From Saccharothrix longispora (GTDB lineage: Bacteria; Actinomycetota; Actinomycetes; Mycobacteriales; Pseudonocardiaceae): DNA of 64,000 nucleotides. The notes under the pieces are model-generated. The model was not told where the DNA came from. It saw nothing but the letters and a program-made list of their open reading frames with translations, and did not search any database. The stretch lies in the NCBI RefSeq assembly GCF_030852425.1, contig NZ_NSDM01000011.1:124001-188000 (forward strand), given 5' to 3'. The position numbers were made by a program, and so were the translations under genes. This document shows, one piece after another, positions 7,801 through 17,656 of this stretch; position 1 is the stretch's first letter; each line of letters begins with the position of its first letter.

Positions 7801-10800
7801 GTGTCCAGCAGCAGTCCTGCTTCTCAGTTCGGTCCCAATGAGTGGCTGGTCGAGGAGATGTACGAGCAGTTCCTCGCCGACCCGTCGTCGGTAGACCCTG
7901 CCTGGCACGACTTCTTCGCCGACTACAAGTCGACGCAGCGGTCGGGCAACGGGGCGGCGGCGGCCGCGGAGAACGGCACGACCGCCACGACCACCACCGC
8001 GACCGCGACGAAGCCGGCCGCCAAGCCCGCCGAGCCCGCGGCCAAGCCGGCCGCGACCAAGCCCGCGCCCGCCCCGGCCGCCAAGGCCGCGCCCGCCGCG
8101 CAGGCGAAGCCCGCGAGCAAGCCCGCCCCCGCCCAGGCCGCCAAGGCCGCGCCGGTGAAGCCCGCCCAGGGCGAGGAGCAGAAGCAGCTCCGGGGCGCCG
8201 CCGCCGCCATCGCGAAGAACATGGAGCTGTCGCTCACCGTTCCGACCGCGACGAGCGTGCGCGCCGTGCCGGCCAAGCTGCTCGCCGACAACCGCATCGT
8301 CATCAACAACCACCTCAAGCGCACCCGCGGCGGGAAGGTCTCCTTCACCCACCTCATCGGGTACGCGGTGGTCCGGGCGCTCCAGGCGTTCCCGAACATG
8401 AACCGGCACTTCGCCGAGGTAGACGGCAAGCCGTTCGTCGTCACGCCGGAGCACGTGAACTTCGGCCTGGCGATCGACCTGCCCGGCAAGGACGGTTCCC
8501 GCTCGCTGGTCGTGGCCTCGATCAAGGGCTGCGAGAACATGACGTTCACGCAGTTCTGGCAGGCCTACGAGGACCTGATCCGCAAGGCGCGGTCGGGCTC
8601 GCTGACCGCCGAGGACTTCGCCGGCACCACCATCTCGCTGACCAACCCGGGCACCATCGGCACCAACCACTCGGTGCCGCGCCTCCAGGCGGGCCAGGGC
8701 ACGATCGTCGGCGTCGGCGCCATGGAGTACCCCGCGCACTTCCAGGGCACCAGCGAGCAGGCCCTGACCGACATGGGCGTCAGCAAGATCATCACGCTGA
8801 CCTCGACGTACGACCACCGCGTGATCCAGGGCGCCGAGTCGGGCGAGTTCCTCAAGCGCATCCACCACCTGCTGCTGGGCGAGGACGGCTTCTACGACGA
8901 CGTGTTCACGTCGCTGCGGCTGCCGTACGAGCCGATCCGCTGGGTCGCCGACATCCCCGAGGGCGCGGTCGACAAGACCGCCCGCGTCATCGAGCTGATC
9001 GACGCGTTCCGCACCCGCGGCCACCTGATGGCCGACACGGACCCGCTGAACTACCGCCAGCGCAGCCACCGCGACCTGGACGTCCTGTCGCACGGCCTGA
9101 CCCTGTGGGACCTCGACCGGGAGTTCCCGGTCGGCGGGTTCGCGGGCCAGGAGCGGATGAAGCTGCGCGACATCCTCGGCGTGCTGCGCAACTCGTACTG
9201 CCGCACGGTCGGCGTCGAGTACATGCACATCCTCGACCCGGAGGAGCGCCTCTGGATCCAGGAGCGCGTCGAGGTCCCGCACGAGAAGCCGCCGGCCTCC
9301 GTGCAGAAGTACATCCTGTCGAAGCTCAACGCCGCCGAGGCGTTCGAGACCTTCCTCCAGACCAAGTACGTCGGCCAGAAGCGGTTCTCGCTCGAAGGCG
9401 GCGAGACGGTCATCCCGCTGCTCGACGCGGTGCTGGACAAGGCCGCCGAGCACGAGCTGGACGAGGTCGTCATCGGCATGCCGCACCGCGGCCGGCTGAA
9501 CGTGCTGGCGAACATCGTCGGCAAGCCGATCTCGCAGATCTTCCGCGAGTTCGAGGGCAACCTCGACCCGGGTCAGGCGCACGGCTCCGGTGACGTGAAG
9601 TACCACCTGGGTGCGGAGGGCAAGTACTTCCGCATGTTCGGCGACGGCGAGACCAAGGTGTCGCTGACCGCGAACCCGTCGCACCTGGAGGCCGTGGACC
9701 CGGTGCTGGAGGGCATCGTCCGGGCCAAGCAGGACATCCTCGACAAGGGCGGCGAGGGCTTCTCCGTGCTGCCCGTCGCGATGCACGGCGACGCCGCGTT
9801 CGCCGGGCAGGGCGTGGTCGCCGAGACGCTGAACCTGGCGCTCGTGCGCGGCTACCGCACCGGCGGCACCGTGCACGTCGTGGTGAACAACCAGGTCGGC
9901 TTCACCACCGCGCCGGAGAACTCGCGCTCCTCGAAGTACTCGACCGACGTCGCGAAGATGATCGGCGCGCCCGTGTTCCACGTGAACGGCGACGACCCCG
10001 AGGCGTGCTACTGGGTCGCGAAGCTGGCCGTGGACTACCGGCAGGCGTTCAACAAGGACGTCGTGATCGACATGGTCTGCTACCGGCGCCGCGGCCACAA
10101 CGAGGGCGACGACCCCTCGATGACGCAGCCCGCCATGTACGACGTGATCGACACGAAGCGCTCGGTGCGCAAGACCTACACCGAGTCCCTGATCGGCCGC
10201 GGCGACATCTCCGTCGAGGAGGCCGAGAAGGCGCTCCAGGACTTCTCCTCGCAGCTGGAGCACGTGTTCAACGAGGTCAGGGAGCTGGAGAAGCACCCGA
10301 TCAAGACCTCGCCGTCGATCGAGGAGGAGCAGCAGGTCCCGGCCAAGCTGCCCACCGGCGTCGACCGGTCGGTCATCGAGCGGATCGCCGACGCGCACGT
10401 CGACCTGCCCGAGGGCTTCACCCCGCACCCGCGCGTGAAGCCGGTGCTGGAGCGGCGCGCCAAGATGGCCCGCGAGGGCGGCATCGACTGGGCGTTCGCC
10501 GAGCTGCTGGCGTTCGGTTCGCTGGTGCTGGAGGGCCGCACGGTCCGCCTGGCGGGCCAGGACTCGCGGCGCGGCACGTTCGTGCAGCGGCACGCCACGC
10601 TGGTGGACCGCAAGAAGGGCGCGGAGCACACCCCGCTCCAGCACCTCGCCGAGGACCAGGGCAAGTTCATGGTCTACGACTCGGTGCTGTCCGAGTTCGC
10701 GGCGCTGGGCTTCGAGTACGGCTACTCCGTGGCCAACCCCGACGCCCTGGTGCTGTGGGAGGCGCAGTTCGGCGACTTCGTCAACGGCGCGCAGCCGATC

Positions 10801-11505
10801 ATCGACGAGTTCATCTCGTCCGGTGAGGCCAAGTGGGGCCAGGTGTCCGACGTCGTGCTGCTGCTGCCGCACGGCCACGAGGGCCAGGGCCCCGACCACA
10901 CGTCCGGCCGCATCGAGCGCTTCCTCCAGCTGTGCGCGGAGGGCTCGATGACCATCGCGGTGCCGTCGACCCCGGCGAACTACTTCCACCTGCTGCGGCG
11001 GCACGCCCTGGACGGCGTCAACCGGCCGCTGGTGGTGTTCACCCCCAAGTCGATGCTGCGCCTGAAGGCCGCGACCAGCCCGGTCGAGGACTTCGTCGAG
11101 GAGCGCTTCCAGTCGGTCATCGACGACCGGAACGTGGTGAAGGACGAGGTCAAGCGCGTCCTGCTGTGCAGCGGCAAGATCTACTACGAGCTGCTGGCCG
11201 AGCAGGAGAAGCGCGGCGCGAAGGACGTGGCGGTCGTCCGCGTCGAGCAGCTCTACCCGGTGCCGGCGCGCAAGCTGACCGAAGCCCTGAAGAGCTACCC
11301 GAACGCCACCGAGGTGCGCTGGGTCCAGGAGGAGCCGGCGAACCAGGGCGCGTGGCCGTTCTTCGGCCTGGCGCTGCCGGAGCTGCTGCCCACGCGGTTC
11401 ACGGTGAAGCGCGTCTCGCGCCGCCCGATGGCCGCCCCGTCGGCGGGGTCGTCCAAGGTGCACGAGGTCGAGCAGCGCGAGCTGATCGCCAAGGCGTTCG
11501 AGTAG
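7801..11505 (+). CDS. kgd: multifunctional 2-oxoglutarate decarboxylase/dehydrogenase E1 with succinyltransferase domain
   Basis: A 1234-residue fused enzyme of the actinobacterial Kgd/OdhA type, acting on 2-oxoglutarate in the TCA cycle. The N-terminal segment ([16 protein letters not shown]) is followed by an Ala/Pro/Lys linker at about 50-125. Next is an E2-like acyltransferase domain with [13 protein letters not shown] near 340, but no lipoyl domain. From about 370 on is the ThDP-dependent E1 part, with [34 protein letters not shown] and [12 protein letters not shown]. The length fits the family. The start is GTG 7801. A DUF6104 gene follows, as in other actinobacteria. Confidence 0.96.
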   Translation: MSSSSPASQFGPNEWLVEEMYEQFLADPSSVDPAWHDFFADYKSTQRSGNGAAAAAENGTTATTTTATATKPAAKPAEPAAKPAATKPAPAPAAKAAPAAQAKPASKPAPAQAAKAAPVKPAQGEEQKQLRGAAAAIAKNMELSLTVPTATSVRAVPAKLLADNRIVINNHLKRTRGGKVSFTHLIGYAVVRALQAFPNMNRHFAEVDGKPFVVTPEHVNFGLAIDLPGKDGSRSLVVASIKGCENMTFTQFWQAYEDLIRKARSGSLTAEDFAGTTISLTNPGTIGTNHSVPRLQAGQGTIVGVGAMEYPAHFQGTSEQALTDMGVSKIITLTSTYDHRVIQGAESGEFLKRIHHLLLGEDGFYDDVFTSLRLPYEPIRWVADIPEGAVDKTARVIELIDAFRTRGHLMADTDPLNYRQRSHRDLDVLSHGLTLWDLDREFPVGGFAGQERMKLRDILGVLRNSYCRTVGVEYMHILDPEERLWIQERVEVPHEKPPASVQKYILSKLNAAEAFETFLQTKYVGQKRFSLEGGETVIPLLDAVLDKAAEHELDEVVIGMPHRGRLNVLANIVGKPISQIFREFEGNLDPGQAHGSGDVKYHLGAEGKYFRMFGDGETKVSLTANPSHLEAVDPVLEGIVRAKQDILDKGGEGFSVLPVAMHGDAAFAGQGVVAETLNLALVRGYRTGGTVHVVVNNQVGFTTAPENSRSSKYSTDVAKMIGAPVFHVNGDDPEACYWVAKLAVDYRQAFNKDVVIDMVCYRRRGHNEGDDPSMTQPAMYDVIDTKRSVRKTYTESLIGRGDISVEEAEKALQDFSSQLEHVFNEVRELEKHPIKTSPSIEEEQQVPAKLPTGVDRSVIERIADAHVDLPEGFTPHPRVKPVLERRAKMAREGGIDWAFAELLAFGSLVLEGRTVRLAGQDSRRGTFVQRHATLVDRKKGAEHTPLQHLAEDQGKFMVYDSVLSEFAALGFEYGYSVANPDALVLWEAQFGDFVNGAQPIIDEFISSGEAKWGQVSDVVLLLPHGHEGQGPDHTSGRIERFLQLCAEGSMTIAVPSTPANYFHLLRRHALDGVNRPLVVFTPKSMLRLKAATSPVEDFVEERFQSVIDDRNVVKDEVKRVLLCSGKIYYELLAEQEKRGAKDVAVVRVEQLYPVPARKLTEALKSYPNATEVRWVQEEPANQGAWPFFGLALPELLPTRFTVKRVSRRPMAAPSAGSSKVHEVEQRELIAKAFE

Positions 11506-11521
11506 GCCGTTCCCGTTCGTT

Positions 11522-11559
11522 GGCCGAGCCGTCGGGGCGCGCGTTCCGGCGGCTCGGCC
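11522..11559 (+). terminator. hairpin after kgd
   Basis: GGCCGAGCCG (11522-11531) pairs perfectly with 11550-11559 across an 18-base loop and is followed by GTTTCCCC. It may end or attenuate kgd transcription before the small downstream gene. Confidence 0.55.
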
Positions 11560-11582
11560 GTTTCCCCGTCTTGGAGGACGAC

Positions 11583-11765
11583 GTGTACTTCACCGACCGC
11601 GGCATCGAGGAGCTGGAGAGCCGGCGCGGCGAGGAGGAGGTCACGCTGGCGTGGCTGGCCGATCGGCTGCGGGCGTTCGTCGACGCGAACCCGGAGTTCG
11701 AGACGCCGGTCGAGCGCCTGGCGACCTGGTTGGCCCGTGACGACGAGGACGACCTCGAGGACTGA
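11583..11765 (+). CDS. DUF6104 family small protein
   Basis: A 60-residue acidic protein beginning MYFTDRGIEELESRRG and ending in a run of Asp/Glu. A GTG start at 11583 follows a TTGGAGGAC ribosome site. This family typically follows kgd in actinobacteria. Its role is unknown. No Cys or membrane segment is present. Confidence 0.8.
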   Translation: MYFTDRGIEELESRRGEEEVTLAWLADRLRAFVDANPEFETPVERLATWLARDDEDDLED

Positions 11766-11859
11766 GCGGCGTCGGGCGTCGCCACGCCGTGGCTACACGC
11801 GTGGTTCGGGGATGTCGGAGGTGTGGGAGATGATGTGACCGCACATCTCCGCGAGAGGC

Positions 11860-12460
11860 CGATGGTTGTCCCCCGACCTGCTGCACAACCGCGCGTTCGC
11901 GGACGAGTCCTACCTCGAAGCGACCGAGGGCGGCGAGGGCTTTACGTGCTCGCGCCGGCGGTTTCGCCCCTGCTGAGCACGCGAACGCGCGCGAGGTGTC
12001 GTTGCACCTGCGCGGCGACCGCGGTACTGCCAAGCTTCACTGGAACGAGATGGACAAGCGCCAGAAGCGGATCGCCGCCGAACGACTGGCCGAACTCGAC
12101 GGCTTGCACGTCGTCACGGTCGGCACCTCGCTTCCCGTCAAACGACAGGAGCGAGCGCGCGCGGCATGCCTGGCTCGACTCGTGCACGAACTCGACAGCT
12201 TGGAGGTCCGAGAACTGTTGATCGAATCTCGCACGACCGAGTTGGACAGGCGTGACGTCACCACGGTCACCGGCGCCCGCCATGCCTTGCCCAAGGGCAC
12301 TCGGTTCCGGGTAGAGCACCAGGCAGGAGCGAAGGAGCCCTTGTTCTGGGCCGCCGACATCATCGCCGGAGCGGTGCGCGCCCATCTGATGGGCGACAGT
12401 GTGTACCAGCGGATGCTCGAAGACCGCTTGCACGAGGTCTTCGTCGAGACGAAGTGCTGA
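11860..12460 (+). pseudogene. frameshifted DUF3800-like protein remnant
   Basis: Three frames together spell one protein. FADESYLEATEGG is read around 11896-11934, GLYVLAPAVSP follows in a second frame around 11938-11970, and from about 11972 a third frame runs PAEHANAREVSLHLRGDRGTAKLHWNEMDK to the stop at 12460. Acidic DES, KLHW and LIESRT-like segments match the DUF3800-like layout. The third frame alone offers a GTG at 11996 and could make a 154-residue fragment without the N-terminal acidic motif. Two frameshifts imply decay. The left boundary is approximate. Confidence 0.6.
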
Positions 12461-12491
12461 CTCTGCTCAACGCCACAGTCGGGAGATGCGT

Positions 12492-12628
12492 AAGGCCAGG
12501 GTCCCGGTCTGCCCCAGGTGCACCTGGCCTTGCGACTCGCCCGAGCACCCGCGGTGCCGGACTCCCGGGTCAAGCCTACTGATCGATCAACCGGTTGACC
12601 GGTATCGACCACCACCTGGTCAGGTGGT
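12492..12628. repeat. cluster of short palindromes
   Basis: The gene-poor stretch 12461-12714 holds several perfect palindromes. They are a 9-bp inverted pair at 12492-12500/12523-12531 enclosing CCAGGTGCACCTGG (12514-12527), TCAACCGGTTGA at 12587-12598, and ACCACCTG/CAGGTGGT at 12611-12628. A weak open frame from ATG 12486 (C-x2-C, PC, HPRC) overlaps them but is not convincing. Confidence 0.4.
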
Positions 12629-12714
12629 CCTCGGCACCCGATCCGTCGTCCGTCTTCGACCGAGCGACGAAACCGGCTGGTCGTGAGCCTCGTCGCGTCC
12701 GGCGTCTCCGGATC

Positions 12715-13323
12715 TCACGTGAGGGCATCCGTCCGGGCGGCCTCCACCACGGCTCGGCCGGCCCTGACGATGGACTCGGCGCGGTCGGCGCGGTCCAGGC
12801 TGAGGTAGCCGGCGAGCATCGCGCCGTCGCGGAGGAAGATCAACTGCTCGACGGCTGCGGCGCGGTCGGCGACGCCCAGTTCCCCCAGCAGCTCCCCCAG
12901 GTACTCCGCGAACCAGACCCGGTGGGCGGCGATGGCCCGCCGCACGGGGTGGTCGGGGTCGGCGTACTCGGCGGCGGCGTTGATGAACGGGCAGCCCCGG
13001 AAGCCCGGTGAGCAGCTCATGTCGGAGATGCCGCGGCCGATGGCGACGAGCGTGTCGCAGGCGTCGGCGGACCGCTCGCGGAACTCCTCCAGCACGCCGC
13101 GCTCGACCGCCGCCTTCCGCTCGACGTAGGCCAGGACCAGGTCGTCCTTGGTCGGGAAGTGCCGGTAGAAGGTCACCTTGCTGACGCCCGCCTCGGCGAT
13201 CAGCCGGTCCGCGCTGACCGCCCGGATGCCCTCGGCGTAGAAGTGCTCGTCCGCCGCCGCCAGGATGCGTTCCCGGACCGGTCGACCCTTGGGCGGGACG
13301 TCGGTCCCGGCGGTCTGCGCCAT
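12715..13323 (-). CDS. TetR-family transcriptional regulator
   Basis: 202 residues. The N-terminal helix-turn-helix shows RERILAAADEHFYAEGIRAVSADRLIAEAGVSK and the TFYRHFPTKDDLV signature. The C-terminal part is a helical ligand domain containing CSPGFRGCPFINAAAEY, a motif seen in one TetR subfamily. It is divergent from a DUF308 membrane protein, and matching palindromes precede each gene. It therefore probably represses itself and that gene. Confidence 0.9.
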   Translation of the reverse strand: MAQTAGTDVPPKGRPVRERILAAADEHFYAEGIRAVSADRLIAEAGVSKVTFYRHFPTKDDLVLAYVERKAAVERGVLEEFRERSADACDTLVAIGRGISDMSCSPGFRGCPFINAAAEYADPDHPVRRAIAAHRVWFAEYLGELLGELGVADRAAAVEQLIFLRDGAMLAGYLSLDRADRAESIVRAGRAVVEAARTDALT

Positions 13324-13384
13324 CGCGGCTCCATCCCTTCTCCGGGCCGTCCCGGCCGGTGGTGAGCACCGGCCGAGTGTAGCT

Positions 13385-13403
13385 GACTTACTAGTTCGTC
13401 TAC
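13385..13403 (-). promoter_or_regulatory. putative TetR operator next to the tetR gene
   Basis: This 19-base site matches the reverse complement of the palindrome at 13485-13506 at 18 positions, including the ACTAGTTCGTCTAC core. It lies about 60 bases ahead of the tetR start. Confidence 0.6.
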
Positions 13404-13484
13404 TCGCTGGCGTCCTGCGTGCGTGAGACGGGTCACCTTCCGTTGTGCGAGCCCTCCGAACCGGAGCAAGGTGGCCGTCATCAG

Positions 13485-13506
13485 GTAGACGAACTAGTAC
13501 GTCTAC
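13485..13506 (+). promoter_or_regulatory. putative TetR operator next to the DUF308 gene
   Basis: A 22-bp near-perfect palindrome with arms GTAGACG and CGTCTAC and 20 of 22 positions symmetric. It lies about 43 bases ahead of the DUF308 start and is shared in sequence with the site in front of tetR. Confidence 0.65.
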
Positions 13507-13548
13507 CGCCGAAGTCCGCAGTGTCTCCGACCGTTGGGAACAACAGCC

Positions 13549-14094
13549 ATGACCACCACGACCGCCTCCGCGCCCGCCCTCCGCCGCCTGTACCTCGTCC
13601 GCTTCGCGTTCGCCCTCGTCTGGGCAGGCTCGCTGTTCGCGACCGCATCGGGCATCGGACCGGTGAGCGGGGCGCTGCTCGTGCTCTACCCGCTGTTCGA
13701 CGTGGCGGCGGCCGTCGTCGACGCGCGTTCGTCACGCGCCGCCGGGTCGGCGCGGGGGCTCCACCTGAACATCGCGATCAGCTCGCTGGCCGCCGTCGGC
13801 CTCGCCGTCGCCGTCACGTCGGGTGGCGTCCCGGCGGTCCTGCGGGCGTGGGGGATCTGGGCGGTCGCGTCGGGGGCCGTGCAACTCGTCGTCGGAGTCG
13901 GGCGGCGGGAGCTGGGCGGCCAGTGGGCGATGATCGCCAGTGGCGGCCTGTCCACGCTGGCCGGGACGGCGTTCTTCCTCCAGGCGTCCGGCGACGGCGC
14001 GACCCTGACCACCCTGGCCGGCTACGCCCTTGTCGGCGGCGTCTTCTTCCTCGTCTCGGCACTGCGCCTCGGCCGCACCGCCGACGAGGGCTGA
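13549..14094 (+). CDS. DUF308-like (HdeD-type) membrane protein
   Basis: 181 residues with about six hydrophobic segments. The pattern SGALLVLYPLFDVAAAVVDA and a later IASGGLSTLAGTAFF repeat resembles DUF308/HdeD membrane proteins. The start is taken at ATG 13549. An in-frame ATG at 13534 lies closer to the operator. It is divergently transcribed from tetR and probably controlled by it. The function of the family is not established. Confidence 0.75.
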   Translation: MTTTTASAPALRRLYLVRFAFALVWAGSLFATASGIGPVSGALLVLYPLFDVAAAVVDARSSRAAGSARGLHLNIAISSLAAVGLAVAVTSGGVPAVLRAWGIWAVASGAVQLVVGVGRRELGGQWAMIASGGLSTLAGTAFFLQASGDGATLTTLAGYALVGGVFFLVSALRLGRTADEG

Positions 14095-14096
14095 CA

Positions 14097-14137
14097 CCCG
14101 CGCGCCCACCTCCCGGTCGGGGTGGTGGGCGCGCGGG
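14097..14137. terminator. bidirectional terminator hairpin
   Basis: A 14-bp perfect stem (14097-14110 with 14124-14137) around a 13-base loop lies between the convergent stops at 14094 and 14147. Confidence 0.8.
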
Positions 14138-14146
14138 AGCCGGGGA

Positions 14147-15139
14147 TCACCAGGCGTAGGCCTCCGGCGCGGGCTTGCTGCCGTTCGGGCCGGGTGCCGG
14201 GAACAGCTCGTCCAGCTTCGCCAGGACCTCGTCGTCCAGCGCGATCTCCACCGACCGCAGCGAGCCGTCCAGCTGCTCCATGGTGCGCGGACCGATGATC
14301 GGGGCCGTCACGCCCTGCTGGTGCAGCAGCCACGCCACGCCGAGGTGCGCCGGGTCCTCACCGAGGTCGGCGGCCAGCTTCTCGTACGCCTCCACGGCGT
14401 CGCGGTGCTTCTCCAGCGCCTTCCGGCTCCGCTCGTTGGTGCCCCGCGAACCGCCGCCCTCGCGCTGCTTGCGCAGCACGCCGCCGAGCAGGCCACCCTG
14501 CAACGGCGACCACGGGATGACGCCGAGGCCGTAGTGCAGCGCCGCCGGCAGCACCTCCAGCTCGACGAAGCGGTTGAGCAGGTTGTAGATCGACTGCTCG
14601 CTCACCAATCCCAGGAAGTGCCGCTCGCGGGCCGCCTCCTGCGCCTGCGCGATGTGCCACCCGGCGAAGTTGGACGACCCGAAGTAGAGGACCTTCCCCT
14701 GCTGCCGCAGCACGGAGAACGCCTCCCAGATCTCGTCCCACGGGGTGTTGCGGTCCACGTGGTGCATCTGGAGCAGGTCGAGGTGGTCGGTCCGGAGCCG
14801 CCGCAGCGACTCCTCCGCCGCGCGCCGGATGTGCAGGGCGGACAGCCGGCCCTCGTTCGGCCAGTCCCCCATGTCGCCGTACAGCTTGGTCGCGATCACG
14901 GTCTTCTCGCGCCGACCGCCGCCCTGTGCGAACCACCGGCCGATGATCTGCTCGGTGACGCCCTCGCCCTTCTGCCAGCCGTAGACGTTCGCCGTGTCGA
15001 AGAAGTTCAGGCCGTGCTCGTGCGCGCGGTCCATGATGGCGTGGCTGTCGGCCTCGGACGTCTCGGGGCCGAAGTTCATCGTCCCCAGGCACAGGCGGGA
15101 CACGGACAGGCCGGAACGGCCGAGCTGGGTGTACTCCAT
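14147..15139 (-). CDS. aldo/keto reductase
   Basis: A 330-residue NADPH-dependent (beta/alpha)8 oxidoreductase. It begins MEYTQLGRSGLSVSRLCLGTM and carries the catalytic Asp-Tyr segment FFDTANVYGWQKGEG, a lysine in VIATKLYGD, and DLLQMHHVD. The C-terminal cofactor loop reads IIGPRTMEQLDGSL. It matches the AKR family including YghZ/Kv-beta-like members. ATG 15139 matches the usual family start better than the longer frame to 15202. The substrate is unknown. Confidence 0.93.
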   Translation of the reverse strand: MEYTQLGRSGLSVSRLCLGTMNFGPETSEADSHAIMDRAHEHGLNFFDTANVYGWQKGEGVTEQIIGRWFAQGGGRREKTVIATKLYGDMGDWPNEGRLSALHIRRAAEESLRRLRTDHLDLLQMHHVDRNTPWDEIWEAFSVLRQQGKVLYFGSSNFAGWHIAQAQEAARERHFLGLVSEQSIYNLLNRFVELEVLPAALHYGLGVIPWSPLQGGLLGGVLRKQREGGGSRGTNERSRKALEKHRDAVEAYEKLAADLGEDPAHLGVAWLLHQQGVTAPIIGPRTMEQLDGSLRSVEIALDDEVLAKLDELFPAPGPNGSKPAPEAYAW

Positions 15140-15198
15140 GCCCCCAGCCTGCCCTGGTCGGGCCGATCCGGCCACGTGGAGCCGCTCCAGGTCGGCCG

Positions 15199-15846
15199 TC
15201 ACCGGCCCCCCGGGACGGCCAGCCCCGACTCGTAGGCCGCGATCACGGCCTGCACCCGGTCGCGCAGGCCGAGCTTGGCCAGCACGTTGCCGACGTGGGT
15301 CTTCACGGTGTGCTCGGTGACCACCATCTCGGCGGCGATCTCGGCGTTCGACAGGCCGCGTGCGATGAGCGCCAGGGTCTCCCGCTCCCGCGCGGTCAGC
15401 ACGTCCAGCCTGCCGGACACCTCCACCGGGGTCGGCGACGTGAAGCGGGCGATCAGCCGGCGCGTCACCGACGGCGAGAGCAGCGACTCCCCCGCCGCCA
15501 CCACGCGCACCGCGTGCGCCAGGTCGTCCCGCCGCACGTCCTTGAGCAGGAACCCGCTCGCACCCGCCCGCAGCGCGGCGAACACGTGCTCGTCCGCGTC
15601 GAACGTGGTCAGCATCAGCACCCTGGTCTCGCCGCTGACCGCGCGGGCCGCCTCGATGCCGTCGACGCCGGGCATCCGGACGTCCATCAGCACCACGTCC
15701 GGCCGGTGCTCCCGCACGGCCGCGACGGCCTGCGCGCCGTCGCCCGCCTCCGCCACGACCTCGATGTCCGGCTGCGCGTCGAGGATCATCGCGAACCCGG
15801 CCCGCACCAGTTCCTGGTCGTCGGCGACGACCACCCGGACGCTCAC
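15199..15846 (-). CDS. NarL/LuxR-family response regulator
   Basis: 215 residues. The receiver domain has D9, D10, phospho-acceptor D55 (VVLMDVRMPG) and a lysine in FLLKDV. The C-terminal LuxR helix-turn-helix reads LTARERETLALIARGLSNAEIA. The GTG start overlaps the kinase stop by 4 bases, so it is the cognate regulator of the kinase. The target genes are not evident, but the membrane protein at the head of the operon is a candidate. Confidence 0.95.
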   Translation of the reverse strand: MSVRVVVADDQELVRAGFAMILDAQPDIEVVAEAGDGAQAVAAVREHRPDVVLMDVRMPGVDGIEAARAVSGETRVLMLTTFDADEHVFAALRAGASGFLLKDVRRDDLAHAVRVVAAGESLLSPSVTRRLIARFTSPTPVEVSGRLDVLTARERETLALIARGLSNAEIAAEMVVTEHTVKTHVGNVLAKLGLRDRVQAVIAAYESGLAVPGGR

Positions 15847-16907
15847 GCCGGGAGCCGCACGACGACCCGGAACCCGCGCCCGTCGGTCCGCGGTCCGGCG
15901 TGGGCCGTGCCGCCGCAGGCCGCGGCGCGTTCCCGGATGCCGATCAGGCCGCGGCCCCCGTGTCCGGCCGCGGTGCCGCGACCGTCGTCGGTGATGCTGA
16001 TCACGAGTTCGTCGTCCCGCCAGTCGAGTCGGACGTCGGCGCGCCCGGCGGACGCGTGCTTCACGACGTTGGTGAGGGCTTCCTGGGTGGTGCGGTAGGC
16101 GGCGACCGCCACGTCCGGGCGCAGCGGCAGCGGCGTGCCACCGGTCGCGAACCCGACGTCCACCCCCGCCGCGCGCACCTGGTCGGCGAGCGCGGGCAGG
16201 TCGTCGAGGGTGGGTTGGGGCGCGCGCGAGTCGTCGTCCTCCAGCACCGCGAGGATGCCGCGCAACTGGGTCATCGCGTCCCGCCCGGCCGCCGCGATGG
16301 CGTCGAACGCCGCCTCTGCGCGCGTCGGGTCCGCCCGCAGCACGACCGGCCCGGCCTCGGCCTGCACCACCATCACGCTCACCGCGTGGGACAGGATGTC
16401 GTGCATGTCGCGCGCGATGCGGGCGCGTTCGCGTTCGGCGGCCCGCTCGGCCTCCAGCTCCCGTTCCCGCGCGAGCCGCGCGACGCGTTCCGCGGAGGCC
16501 GCCGCCGCCCGGCCCATCGCGTAGGCGGCGGCGAGCAGCGCGACGGTCCGGAACGCCGGTTCGGGGCCCACCAGCAGCACCGTGCCGCCGATCGACACCA
16601 CCAGCGCGGCGACCCGCGCCCGTCGACCGGAGTGGGCGGCCACGGCGTGCATCGCGACGATCCCGCCGTACCAGACGGGCTGGGCCGGTGCCTCACCGCC
16701 GAAGTCGTACAGCCCGGTCGCCGCGAGGCTCAGCACCAGCGCGGCCAGCGGCGCCTCACGCCGCCACAGCAGCGGGACGGCGGAGGCGACGACCACCGCG
16801 TAGCCCCACCAGCCGTACTCGCCGTCGCGGACGGCGAACGGCCACAGCTGCGCCGCCACGACCAGCGCCGGGAGCCCCCACCTCACCACCACACGAGGGA
16901 TCTTCAC
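15843..16907 (-). CDS. sensor histidine kinase (HisKA_3 type)
   Basis: 354 residues. The first 135 hold several membrane helices, followed by a coiled-coil-like Glu/Arg stretch. The dimerisation/phosphorylation helix reads ERARIARDMHDILSHAVSV, with H169 the likely phospho-site. The HATPase_c domain near the end shows DDGRGTAAGHGGRGLIGIRERA. This is the actinobacterial NarX-like layout with no large outer domain. It is coupled by 4-base overlaps to the genes on both sides. Confidence 0.94.
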   Translation of the reverse strand: MKIPRVVVRWGLPALVVAAQLWPFAVRDGEYGWWGYAVVVASAVPLLWRREAPLAALVLSLAATGLYDFGGEAPAQPVWYGGIVAMHAVAAHSGRRARVAALVVSIGGTVLLVGPEPAFRTVALLAAAYAMGRAAAASAERVARLARERELEAERAAERERARIARDMHDILSHAVSVMVVQAEAGPVVLRADPTRAEAAFDAIAAAGRDAMTQLRGILAVLEDDDSRAPQPTLDDLPALADQVRAAGVDVGFATGGTPLPLRPDVAVAAYRTTQEALTNVVKHASAGRADVRLDWRDDELVISITDDGRGTAAGHGGRGLIGIRERAAACGGTAHAGPRTDGRGFRVVVRLPA

Positions 16908-17491
16908 ACGGCGGCCCCGTCACGCGTGCGCCAACGCGGCGCCGGCCGTTCGGGCCGGGTGAACTGCCGGAACGACACCAGCAGGAGCAGCGCGCCCACC
17001 GGGATCAGGTCCTTGTCCACGAACGGCATCGCCAGGTCCGCGAGCACCAGGAAGGGCGTCCACGCCTTCGCCCGCCCGGCCAGCGCCACCTGCACCACCA
17101 ACACCAACTGGCCGACGTAGAACAGGTACGGCCCCAGGTCGTAGAACAGCGGCCCCACCCCCGGCACGGCCTTCACCTGCCGCGACATCGCCGCCATCCC
17201 CGCGTGGTCGTCGTTGAGCAGCCCGACCACCACGTCCACCGCGAACTGCCCGAACAACGCGGCCGCACCGGCCGTGGCCACCACGGCGGTCACCGTCGCG
17301 AGCGTGGTGCCCGCCATCGCCCGAAGACGCCGGAAGACGACCGCGAACGCCACCAGCGCCCCCATGAACGCCAGGTGGCCGGCCGTCCACGCGATCCCCG
17401 GTCCCCGTTCGCCGTCGAACCCGTCGAAGACCCGGAAGATCCCGTACACCAGCACCAGCACGGGTGCGACGAGAAAAGCCTTGTTCCTCAT
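16904..17491 (-). CDS. integral membrane protein upstream of the two-component system
   Basis: 195 residues from ATG 17491 with about six hydrophobic segments. The loop MSRQVKAVPGVGPLFYDLGPYLFY is followed by a paired lipid-facing helix. The stop overlaps the kinase start by 4 bases, so the three genes form one operon. It may be a sensor partner or the regulated output. No family could be named. Confidence 0.75.
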   Translation of the reverse strand: MRNKAFLVAPVLVLVYGIFRVFDGFDGERGPGIAWTAGHLAFMGALVAFAVVFRRLRAMAGTTLATVTAVVATAGAAALFGQFAVDVVVGLLNDDHAGMAAMSRQVKAVPGVGPLFYDLGPYLFYVGQLVLVVQVALAGRAKAWTPFLVLADLAMPFVDKDLIPVGALLLLVSFRQFTRPERPAPRWRTRDGAAV

Positions 17492-17656
17492 GCGGTACAG
17501 ACTGCGGACCGTCGGTTCGGAATTGATCGCCGGCAGGAGCGGTCTTCGACTCACTCCCGAGAGTGAGTCCGCGTCGATCCACAGCTACCAGGTTCATCCG
17601 TCAGGACAACCATTCGAGTGATGAAATGGGAACTGGTGTTCGAATAGCCTGGATTC

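Noticed and set aside
7741-11463. A 1240-codon open frame opposite kgd
   Set aside because: It is low-complexity and mirrors kgd codon bias. kgd is a certain gene on the plus strand.
12486-12686. Small open frame with C-x2-C, PC and HPRC after the DUF3800-like remnant
   Set aside because: It overlaps several palindromes, has poor codon bias past the first 20 codons and no recognised family.
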